Assembly: GCA_003241285.1 (NCBI GenBank)
Contig: QFOT01000147.1
Span: 1-5,449, forward strand
DNA length: 5,449 nt
Direction: 5' to 3'
Source: Micavibrio aeruginosavorus
Lineage (GTDB): Bacteria > Pseudomonadota > Alphaproteobacteria > Micavibrionales > Micavibrionaceae
The notes under the pieces are model-generated. The model had not been told where the DNA came from and searched no databases. It worked only from the letters and a program-made list of their open reading frames with translations. Every line of letters begins with the position of its first letter. The first letter of the stretch is position 1. Positions 1 to 4,864 of this stretch are shown here, piece after piece. A program made the position numbers and the translations under genes.

Positions 1-672
1 AACCGCCGCGCCGATTTTATCGGCAAGGGTTTCGATGATCTTGAAGTTTTCGGCAGAGCCGACGCCGCGTCCGCCGGAGACGACGACTTTGGCGGCGGTC
101 AAATCAGGACGTGCGGTTTTGGTCAGTTCCTGTCCGACGAATTTGGACGTGTCATTCGCGCCTGTGCCGGAAATGTTTTCAACCGCAGCCGAGCCGCCTG
201 TAACGGATGCTGGGTCGAAACCAGTTGTCCGGATGGTGAGTAATTTAATCGCATCGGATGACTGAACGGTAGCAATCGCGTTCCCGGCATAAACAGGGCG
301 TTTGAACGTCGAAGCGTCGATGACTTCGATAACATCGGATACTTGTTGAAGGTCTTTGATGCCCGCCACGCGCGGCAGAAGATTTTTACCGAAAGTCGTG
401 CCCGGGGCGAGGATATGCGAATATTGATCGGCAATGCCTGCGACAAGCGGGGCCAGTGTTTCCGGCAATTGATGTTCGTATTCCGCGCCTTCGGCATGAA
501 AGACTTTCGTGACGCCAGCAATAGAGGCCGCTGCCGTTGAAGCGGCGGAGGAGCCTTGGCCCGCGACGAGAACATGGATGTCGGAACCGAGCTTGGTCGC
601 GGCGGTGATCGTGTTCAATGTCGAGGATTTGATTTCTGCGTGGTCGTGTTCCGCAATGACTAATATGGGCAT
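1..672 (-). CDS. etfA: Electron transfer flavoprotein subunit alpha, 3' end cut off by window edge
   Basis: FAD-carrying subunit of the EtfAB heterodimer, which takes electrons from acyl-CoA and other flavin dehydrogenases and delivers them to ETF:ubiquinone oxidoreductase. The frame is open from ATG at 672 to base 1 and gives 224 residues, starting MPILVIAEHDH. Residues 1 to about 190 form the alpha/beta domain I, including the family-typical TTFGKNLLPRVAG (92-104) followed by VSDVIEV. The FAD domain begins with RPDLTAAKVVVSGGRG (188-203) and AENFKIIETLADKIGAAV, which runs off the edge. Family length is about 310 residues, so roughly 85 C-terminal residues, including most FAD contacts and the ISGAIQH-type signature, lie outside the window. 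The start is well set: it gives the usual N-terminus and has an AAGGA ribosome site 8 bases upstream. The gene follows etfB in the same direction but across an unusually long, repeat-filled gap. Confidence 0.96.
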   Translation of the reverse strand, partial: MPILVIAEHDHAEIKSSTLNTITAATKLGSDIHVLVAGQGSSAASTAAASIAGVTKVFHAEGAEYEHQLPETLAPLVAGIADQYSHILAPGTTFGKNLLPRVAGIKDLQQVSDVIEVIDASTFKRPVYAGNAIATVQSSDAIKLLTIRTTGFDPASVTGGSAAVENISGTGANDTSKFVGQELTKTARPDLTAAKVVVSGGRGVGSAENFKIIETLADKIGAAV

Positions 673-680
673 TTCTTTTT

Positions 681-685
681 TCCTT
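681..685 (-). promoter_or_regulatory. Ribosome binding site of etfA
   Basis: On the minus strand the bases before the etfA ATG read AAAAGGAAAAAAGAA. AAGGA lies 8 bases from the start codon. It is the clearest Shine-Dalgarno sequence in the window and lies in an A-rich, unstructured stretch just downstream of the last repeat hairpin, so the repeat insertion left the etfA translation signal intact. Confidence 0.75.
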
Positions 686-693
686 TTCTTGTT

Positions 694-724
694 TCCCTCT
701 CCCTCATGAAGTGAGGGAGAGGGA
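694..724. repeat. Near-perfect 13-bp hairpin, CCCTCTCCCTC type, upstream of etfA
   Basis: Bases 694-706 (TCCCTCTCCCTCA) are the exact reverse complement of 712-724, with a 5-base loop TGAAG. It ends 22 bases before the etfA start and leaves the ribosome site free. No T-run follows on either strand in a position suiting an intrinsic terminator, so a REP-like repeat or mRNA-stabilising hairpin is more likely than a terminator. The same CCCTCTCCCTC word recurs at 811-821, and its complement in shifted register at 729-742. Confidence 0.85.
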
Positions 725-726
725 TT

Positions 727-840
727 AAGGGAGAGGGAGGGGTGCAGTTCGGCTCAATTTGAATTTTGTGCTTACTGAAACTCTCCCTCTCCCCGGAGCT
801 AAAGCTCCAACCCTCTCCCTCGCTTCGCAAGGGGGAGGGA
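727..840. repeat. Compound inverted-repeat element of CTCTCCC / GGGAGAGG words
   Basis: Three pairings can be read. Bases 729-738 (GGGAGAGGGA) are the exact complement of 784-793 and can close a loop over an AT-rich spacer (about 743-780). Bases 795-800 (GGAGCT) and 803-808 (AGCTCC) form a small hairpin. Bases 811-820 pair with 830-839 around the loop CGCTTCGCA, with one T-G position (816/834) that would be an A-C mismatch in the leftward transcript. The pyrimidine-rich arms with small inserted hairpins resemble intergenic repeat families dispersed in many proteobacterial genomes. That resemblance is from memory; copies elsewhere in this genome cannot be seen here. The element fills nearly all the etfB-etfA gap and holds no open frame of note. 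Confidence 0.75.
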
Positions 841-842
841 AA

Positions 843-1610
843 TTATATAACCTTCGCTTCTGTTTTTAATTTTGAAATAAGTTCGTCAACGCTGGCGACT
901 TTGACACCGCCTTGACGTTTCGCCGGTTCGTTGACCGAAATGACTTTCAGACGCGGGGATATCTCAACGCCTAAATCTTCCGGCTTGATATTTTCCAGCG
1001 GTTTTGATTTCGCCTTCATGATGTTCGGCAAAGCGGCATAACGCGGTTCGTTCAAACGAAGATCGGTGGTGATGATGCCCGGCAGGTTGATTTCGACGGT
1101 CTCTAAGCCGCCATCGATTTCACGTATGACTTTGGCGGATGTTTCGCCGACAATCTCGACCTTGGAGGCGAATGTTGCCTGCGGCCAGTTCAGCATTCCG
1201 GCCAGCATCTGACCCGTCTGGTTGCTGTCGTCATCGATGGATTGTTTGCCCATGATAACTAAGTTCGGTTGTTCTTTATCTATGACCGCTTTTAAAAGTT
1301 TGGCAACGGCGAGAGGTTCTACGCCGCCGAGATCGATAGGCTGGTCCGTCTGGATCAGAATTCCGCGATCCGCGCCGATTGCCATGGCGGTGCGGCAGAC
1401 ATCCTGCGCGACCGCCGGGCCGATGGTGACGACAACGATTTCCTTGGCGATGCCTTTTTCTTTCAGGCGTACGGCTTCTTCGACCGCGATCTCGTCGAAA
1501 GGGTTCATCGACATTTTAACATTGGCAAGCTCGACGCCGCTATTGTCGGATTTGATGCGGATTTTGACGTTGTAATCAACGACACGTTTGATGGGGACGA
1601 GTATCTTCAT
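843..1610 (-). CDS. etfB: Electron transfer flavoprotein subunit beta
   Basis: Structural partner of EtfA; it binds AMP and carries the loop that docks onto client dehydrogenases. The 255 residues match the usual 249-255. Family landmarks in order: N-terminal MKILVPIKRVVDYNVKIRI; NPFDEIAVEEAVRLKE (36-51); GKQSIDDDSNQTGQMLAG (121-138), the nucleotide-binding stretch; the ETF-beta signature around 161-182 (IDGGLETVEINLPGIITT); and the recognition loop LRLNEPRYAALPNIMKAK (184-201), close to the mitochondrial version as I recall it. The ATG gives the canonical N-terminus and has a weak AAGG site 7 bases upstream. It lies 9 bases after the HIG1-family gene, so the two are probably cotranscribed. 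The gene is complete with no missing motif. Confidence 0.98.
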   Translation of the reverse strand: MKILVPIKRVVDYNVKIRIKSDNSGVELANVKMSMNPFDEIAVEEAVRLKEKGIAKEIVVVTIGPAVAQDVCRTAMAIGADRGILIQTDQPIDLGGVEPLAVAKLLKAVIDKEQPNLVIMGKQSIDDDSNQTGQMLAGMLNWPQATFASKVEIVGETSAKVIREIDGGLETVEINLPGIITTDLRLNEPRYAALPNIMKAKSKPLENIKPEDLGVEISPRLKVISVNEPAKRQGGVKVASVDELISKLKTEAKVI

Positions 1611-1619
1611 TCTATTGCC

Positions 1620-1817
1620 TTATTTTTGGGAAAGGAGAAATGCGAGGGCGATTAATGCGAGGGCGACGCCTTGAAGGACGACGCGAGCCTGCATGAGTTT
1701 ATTGCCGTATTTTTTGTTGAATTCGCCGCCTTGGACGAATCCGGCAATGCCGATGGCCAGAACAGCAAGAACGCTGAGCATCGCGACAGCGATCATAATG
1801 GTGAGTATTGAGTTCAT
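1620..1817 (-). CDS. HIG1-family twin-transmembrane protein, 65 residues
   Basis: Small inner-membrane protein with two hydrophobic helices, about residues 5-27 and 46-62, joined by a polar, lysine-containing loop (QGGEFNKKYGNK, 29-40). The loop runs into Q43-A-R45-V-V-L-Q49, which fits the Q-x-R-x3-Q part of the motif found in HIG1-domain proteins. In mitochondria this family (Rcf1, HIGD1A) assists cytochrome c oxidase and respiratory supercomplexes. Alphaproteobacterial members are often annotated simply as twin transmembrane protein, and their role is poorly defined. Size and topology are normal for the family. No clear Shine-Dalgarno sequence precedes the ATG. It sits 17 bases after ubiG and 9 before etfB, in a strand-matched respiratory cluster. 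Alternative: an unrelated small two-helix protein, which the Q/R/Q motif makes less likely. Confidence 0.85.
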   Translation of the reverse strand: MNSILTIMIAVAMLSVLAVLAIGIAGFVQGGEFNKKYGNKLMQARVVLQGVALALIALAFLLSQK

Positions 1818-1834
1818 AGGACTAATGTAGGCGG

Positions 1835-2572
1835 TTAAAGTTTTTCTGCAACCAGAAAATAATTCACATCCACATCATGCGGATGAATGGAAAATTCATT
1901 TTTGAGCGGATTGAACATCATGCCCTTGACGTCTTTGAGGGTAAGGCCTGAATTTTCAGCCAGTTCAGCCAGTTCGGACGGCTTGACGAATTTATTCCAT
2001 TGATGCGTGCCGGTCGGAACCCAGCGCAGGACGTATTCTGCCGCCACAATGCCTAAAGCATAGGATTTTGCCGTGCGGTTTAGCGTCGAGAAGATCACGA
2101 TTCCGCCTTTGCGGACAAGCTTTGAGCATAGCGCGACGAAGTCTTCCGGCGATGAGGTGTGTTCGATAATTTCCAAAGCGAGCACGCAATCAAATTTTTT
2201 ATTCTGCGCCGCAAGATCCTCTGCTGCACCGCATATATAATCGATGCTCAAATTTTCGGATTTAGCATGAGCTTTGGCAGTTTTAATGCCTGTTGCGTCG
2301 GCATCAAGCCCGGTGACGGCGGCACCAATACGGGCGAGGGGTTCAGACACAAGCCCGCCACCGCAGCCGATATCGAGAAGGGAAATGCCTTTCAGCGCTT
2401 TGATCGGCGTATCATCCAGACCGAAATGTGAAACGATAGCTTCGCGGATAAAACCGATCCGCGCCGGATTAAGGCGGTGCAAAGGTTTGAACGGACCGTC
2501 AGGATTCCACCAATCGGCAGAATCCTTTGAAAAATGGTCGATTTCTTTTTTGTCGAGCGTGCTTAGTTTCAT
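1835..2572 (-). CDS. ubiG: Ubiquinone biosynthesis O-methyltransferase
   Basis: SAM-dependent enzyme performing both O-methylations of ubiquinone synthesis, on the polyprenyl-catechol and 3-demethylubiquinol intermediates, at the inner face of the cytoplasmic membrane. The 245 residues fit the family (about 240-250). Visible landmarks: N-terminal ADWWNPDGPFKPLHRLNPAR (19-38), typical of UbiG; SAM motif I LLDIGCGGGLVSEPLARIGA (65-84); the acidic strand-2 end TGLDAD (87-92); motif II FDCVLALEIIEH (127-138); motif III GGIVIFSTLNR (156-166); and the segment YALGIVAAEYVLRWVPTGTH (171-190), matching the insertion implicated in membrane lipid binding in E. coli UbiG. C-terminal NEFSIHPHDVDVNYFLVAEK is also family-typical. 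No good ribosome site precedes the ATG. It is divergent from lysC, an arrangement I recall in other alphaproteobacteria, and is probably the first gene of the leftward transcript. Confidence 0.97.
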   Translation of the reverse strand: MKLSTLDKKEIDHFSKDSADWWNPDGPFKPLHRLNPARIGFIREAIVSHFGLDDTPIKALKGISLLDIGCGGGLVSEPLARIGAAVTGLDADATGIKTAKAHAKSENLSIDYICGAAEDLAAQNKKFDCVLALEIIEHTSSPEDFVALCSKLVRKGGIVIFSTLNRTAKSYALGIVAAEYVLRWVPTGTHQWNKFVKPSELAELAENSGLTLKDVKGMMFNPLKNEFSIHPHDVDVNYFLVAEKL

Positions 2573-2647
2573 ATCGGCAATACTAATACCGCAAGTCGAT
2601 AAAAGCTATAGTCATAAGCAAAATCGTCCGCTAAACTCCCCCGCAAC
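2573..2647. promoter_or_regulatory. Divergent ubiG / lysC intergenic region with a candidate lysC -10 box
   Basis: These 75 bases separate two head-to-head start codons and so must contain, or lie within, both promoters. On the plus strand TATAGT at 2607-2612 matches the -10 consensus at five of six bases and would start a lysC leader of roughly 30 bases. No convincing -35 lies at normal spacing. On the minus strand I see no good promoter for ubiG. Neither gene has a recognisable Shine-Dalgarno sequence next to its ATG, and there is no room for a lysine riboswitch. Confidence 0.3.
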
Positions 2648-3886
2648 ATGTCCAGAATCGTTGTCAAATTCGGCGGTACATCCGTCGCCAATCCGGAAAG
2701 AATTGAAAAAGCCGCCATGAAAGTGGCTGCAGAAGTCAAGCGTGGCCATCAGGTCGCCGTCGTCGTATCCGCCATGGCGGGGATGACCAATCAGCTGATC
2801 GATTACTGCAAGCAGATTACGCCGGATTATGATGAGTCCGAACATGACGCGGTGGTGGCCGCCGGGGAACAGATCGTCGCCGGATTGATGGCGATGGCCC
2901 TGCGTAAACATGGCGTAACCGCCAGATCGTTTCAGGGGTGGCAAGTGCCGATCCTTTGTGACTTTAACCACAGGCGCGCGCGCATCATAGATATCCCGAC
3001 CGCCAATATCGAAGCGGAATTCGCCATGGGCAGTATGCCGGTCATCGCCGGGTTTCAGGGCGTGACGGCGGAAAGCGATATTACCACGCTGGGCCGCGGC
3101 GGGTCCGATACGACGGCGGTGGCGATTGCCGCGGCGCTGAAAGCCGATCGCTGCGACATCTATACGGATGTCGACGGCGTTTATACCACCGACCCGCGTG
3201 TCGTGCCGCAAGCACACAAGATCGACCGTATATCTTATGAGGAAATGCTGGAACTGGCGTCGCTCGGCGCAAAGGTTTTGCATACGCGCTCGGTCGAACT
3301 GGCGATGGCGAAGCAAGTGCCGGTTCAGGTTTTATCCAGTTTTGATGACGCTATCGGCAGCGATTTGCCGGGTACTTTAGTGACGAAGGAAGAAGATATC
3401 GTGGAACAGATGATCGTAAACGGTGTGGCTTTCACCCGCAATGAAGCCAAGGTAACGATGCGCAACGTGCCGGACGTGCCGGGCGTGGCCGCCAATATTT
3501 TCGGCCCCTTGGCAGAGGCTAGTTTGAATGTCGATATGATCGTTCAGAATATTTCATCTGACGGCAAAAGCACCGATATGACCTTCACCGTTTCGCGCGA
3601 GGATCTGCAAAAAGCCATCGAAATTCTGAAAAAGATTCCGGCCTTAAGCGGCATCGAAATTGAATCCGATGCGACGGTTGCCAAATTGTCGGTTGTCGGG
3701 ATCGGCATGAGATCGCATTCCGGCGTAGCACAGAAAATGTTCCGTGCGCTGGCGGAAAAGAACATCAATATCCTCGTGATCACCACGTCCGAGATCAAAG
3801 TCAGTGTTCTGATATCGGATGAATATGTGGAGCTTGGCGTGCGCGCCCTTCATACGGCGTTCGATCTGGATGCGAAAGCGGCCTGA
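2648..3886 (+). CDS. lysC: Aspartate kinase, feedback-regulated type with tandem ACT domains
   Basis: Phosphorylates L-aspartate with ATP, the first step towards diaminopimelate/lysine, threonine and methionine, in the cytoplasm. The 412 residues match the roughly 400-residue monofunctional class. The kinase domain covers about 1-245: K7-FGGTSV (7-13), SAMAGMTNQL (41-50), GEQ (73-75), TLGRGGSDTTA (147-157), YTDVDGVYTTDPR (172-184) and ASLGAKVLHTRSVELA (204-219). Two ACT domains follow, about 265-335 and 345-410. The first includes VDMIVQNISSDGKSTDMTFT (295-314), the lysine/threonine effector region in related enzymes, and the second includes VGIGMRSHSGVA (350-361). This layout is that of the class inhibited jointly by lysine and threonine, which is inference here. 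KFGGTSV so near the start supports the ATG, although no ribosome site is visible. Met255, at the kinase-ACT junction, could be an internal start for a regulatory beta subunit as in Corynebacterium and Bacillus. It overlaps nothing and is followed after 5 bases by rodZ. Confidence 0.98.
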   Translation: MSRIVVKFGGTSVANPERIEKAAMKVAAEVKRGHQVAVVVSAMAGMTNQLIDYCKQITPDYDESEHDAVVAAGEQIVAGLMAMALRKHGVTARSFQGWQVPILCDFNHRRARIIDIPTANIEAEFAMGSMPVIAGFQGVTAESDITTLGRGGSDTTAVAIAAALKADRCDIYTDVDGVYTTDPRVVPQAHKIDRISYEEMLELASLGAKVLHTRSVELAMAKQVPVQVLSSFDDAIGSDLPGTLVTKEEDIVEQMIVNGVAFTRNEAKVTMRNVPDVPGVAANIFGPLAEASLNVDMIVQNISSDGKSTDMTFTVSREDLQKAIEILKKIPALSGIEIESDATVAKLSVVGIGMRSHSGVAQKMFRALAEKNINILVITTSEIKVSVLISDEYVELGVRALHTAFDLDAKAA

Positions 3887-3891
3887 TTTTT

Positions 3892-4698
3892 ATGTCTGAA
3901 AGTATGGAAAACTACACTAATCTTCCCGTGGGCGAAATCCTGCGAAGGGTGCGTTTTCAATATAATCTGAGCCTTGCGCAGGTCGAAGAGAATACAAGGA
4001 TCAAATCCATTTATCTCGAAGCCCTCGAAGTCGGCGATTTTGAACGCCTGCCGGGAAAAGTTTACGTCACCGGTTTCGTGAAAGTTTATTCAGATTATCT
4101 GGGTCTGGATTCGGACAAGATGGTCCAGCTTTTGAAAAGGCAGACAGGCCATCAGGTCAAACCGCCGGCACAGATTTTCCCCGTGGCGACCGAAGAACAA
4201 AAAGTGCCGGGGCTCAAAGTAATTCTTATATCTCTGGCCTTACTCGTCCTGACTATCCTGGTGTGGAAACTTAACACGCCCGGGCTTCAGAATGATGATA
4301 TCCCCGCCGTGCCGGAAGAATTGAACCAGCAGCTTACCGCGCTTCAAAAACCGGAAGAACCGGATAAGAGTGAAGAGGTTGTAACGGCAGAAGCTGCGCC
4401 GGTTCAAAAAGCGCATCCCGTCGTTTTAAAAGCCACGCAGGATGTCTGGCTGGAAATCCGCGATGGGGCCGGGCAGCCGATCTTTTCCCGCGTTTTGAAA
4501 CTCGGCGAGGAGTACTGGGTCCCGGAAGAGGCACAAGGCTATAAAATGACGACCGGCAATGCGGGCGGTTTGGAAACGATCGTCGAGGGCACTTCCTATC
4601 CTGCCATGGGGCGAAAAGGCGAGGTCCGCCGCAATATTTCGCTCAATCCGGCTGATTTAAAAGCCCAATTCGCGGCGGCGTTGCCTTCGCCAAATTAA
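3892..4698 (+). CDS. rodZ: RodZ-like protein: helix-turn-helix, one membrane span, DUF4115 domain
   Basis: Bitopic membrane protein of the RodZ family, which connects MreB filaments to the cell-wall elongation machinery. The 268 residues are shorter than E. coli RodZ (337), mainly in the linker. Cytoplasmic residues about 11-82 form an HTH_25-type domain (LPVGEILRRVRFQYNLSLAQ, then IKSIYLEALEVGDFERLPG, then YVTGFVKVYSDYLGLD). These include the helix that meets MreB in studied homologues. One span lies at about 108-126 (LKVILISLALLVLTILVWK). A proline- and glutamate-rich linker runs to about 178 and leads to the periplasmic DUF4115 domain, about 179-250 (ATQDVWLEIRDGAGQPIFSRVLKLGEEYWV). The start is ambiguous between 3892 and the ATG at 3904 (MENYTNLPV); neither has a good ribosome site. 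Five bases after lysC, so probably cotranscribed. RodZ-like genes beside ispG are familiar in alphaproteobacteria. The MreB role is inferred from the family; mreB is not in the window. Confidence 0.88.
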   Translation: MSESMENYTNLPVGEILRRVRFQYNLSLAQVEENTRIKSIYLEALEVGDFERLPGKVYVTGFVKVYSDYLGLDSDKMVQLLKRQTGHQVKPPAQIFPVATEEQKVPGLKVILISLALLVLTILVWKLNTPGLQNDDIPAVPEELNQQLTALQKPEEPDKSEEVVTAEAAPVQKAHPVVLKATQDVWLEIRDGAGQPIFSRVLKLGEEYWVPEEAQGYKMTTGNAGGLETIVEGTSYPAMGRKGEVRRNISLNPADLKAQFAAALPSPN

Positions 4699-4718
4699 TA
4701 TTAGTAGGAGTTTTTGTC

Positions 4719-4761
4719 ATTGCCTGAATTGCCCTTTTTCTTAGGGCAATTCTAAGGCAAT
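4719..4761. repeat. Left hairpin of the palindromic element
   Basis: ATTGCCT (4719-4725) pairs with AGGCAAT (4755-4761), and GAATTGCCC (4726-4734) with GGGCAATTC (4744-4752). This makes a 16-bp stem with a TA bulge at 4753-4754 and a 9-base loop. It is the first strong structure after the lysC-rodZ unit. It may slow or end transcription there or protect the 3' end, but no T-run follows the stem, so it is not a typical intrinsic terminator. Confidence 0.8.
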
Positions 4762-4775
4762 CCAGGGATTGTTGG

Positions 4776-4809
4776 ATTCCCCTAGAATGGCTGACGCCAT
4801 TCGGGGAAT
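4776..4809. repeat. Right hairpin of the palindromic element
   Basis: ATTCCCC (4776-4782) pairs with GGGGAAT (4803-4809), and GAATGGC (4785-4791) with GCCATTC (4796-4802). This makes a 14-bp stem with a TA bulge at 4783-4784 and a TGAC loop. It mirrors the left hairpin in plan with different stem bases. No T-run follows. Confidence 0.8.
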
Positions 4810-4829
4810 GACGTAAATCAATATTTAGA

Positions 4830-4859
4830 TTGAAAACGCACCATAAAACCCTCTATTAC
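4830..4859 (+). promoter_or_regulatory. Candidate ispG promoter
   Basis: TTGAAA at 4830-4835 matches the -35 consensus at five of six bases. TATTAC at 4854-4859 matches the -10 at four of six, with an 18-base spacer. A start about seven bases downstream would fall on or next to the ispG ATG at 4865, implying a leaderless message or use of the second in-frame ATG at 4901. Placement after the palindromic element makes a separate ispG promoter plausible, but the match could be chance in this AT-rich stretch. Confidence 0.25.
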
Positions 4860-4864
4860 AGGGC

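Larger units (their letters stand above)
4716..4812. repeat. 97-base two-armed palindromic intergenic element
   Basis: Two inverted units meet head to head. Each, read from its outer end, runs GTCATT, four bases, GAAT, a hairpin turn, ATTC, TA, four bases, AATCCA. The outer ends GTCATT (4716-4721) and AATGAC (4807-4812) are inverted, as are the inner ends AATCCA (4759-4764) and TGGATT (4773-4778). The stems differ between units but stay paired, and a two-base TA bulge is kept at the same place in both. The element lies 17 bases after the rodZ stop and 52 before ispG. In form the right arm (ATTCCCC with GGGGAAT) resembles the neisserial dRS3 repeat and other GTCATT-bounded intergenic repeats. 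Relationship is not shown, and copy number cannot be seen from one window. Confidence 0.85.

Noticed and set aside
123..575. 150-codon open frame on the minus strand inside etfA
   Set aside because: Lies in another frame of the clear EtfA reading frame; its product has no recognisable family and low-complexity residue use.
660..707. Short upstream frame (15 codons, minus strand) starting in the repeat loop and overlapping the etfA start
   Set aside because: No ribosome site precedes its ATG, and its lysine-rich product simply reads through the etfA Shine-Dalgarno region; most likely chance.
694..724. Intrinsic terminator between etfB and etfA
   Set aside because: The stem is strong, but the leftward transcript continues with AAACAAGAAAAGG rather than a U-run, and stopping there would cut off etfA.
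694..840. CRISPR-like array
   Set aside because: The repeated words are short, inverted and irregularly spaced, with no constant repeat-spacer unit.
2573..2647. Lysine riboswitch upstream of lysC
   Set aside because: The whole divergent gap is 75 bases, far shorter than the lysine riboswitch, and shows none of its structure.
2274..2720. 148-codon plus-strand frame across ubiG, the intergenic gap and the lysC start
   Set aside because: Antisense to UbiG and out of frame with LysC, with no domain and no ribosome site.
2612..3316. 234-codon open frame antisense to lysC
   Set aside because: Its histidine- and arginine-rich product is the typical shadow of a strongly coding opposite strand, and LysC is unmistakable there.
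4699..4761. Classical intrinsic terminator after rodZ
   Set aside because: The T-runs lie before the stem (4711-4715) and in its loop, not after it. Some termination is possible, but the signature is missing.
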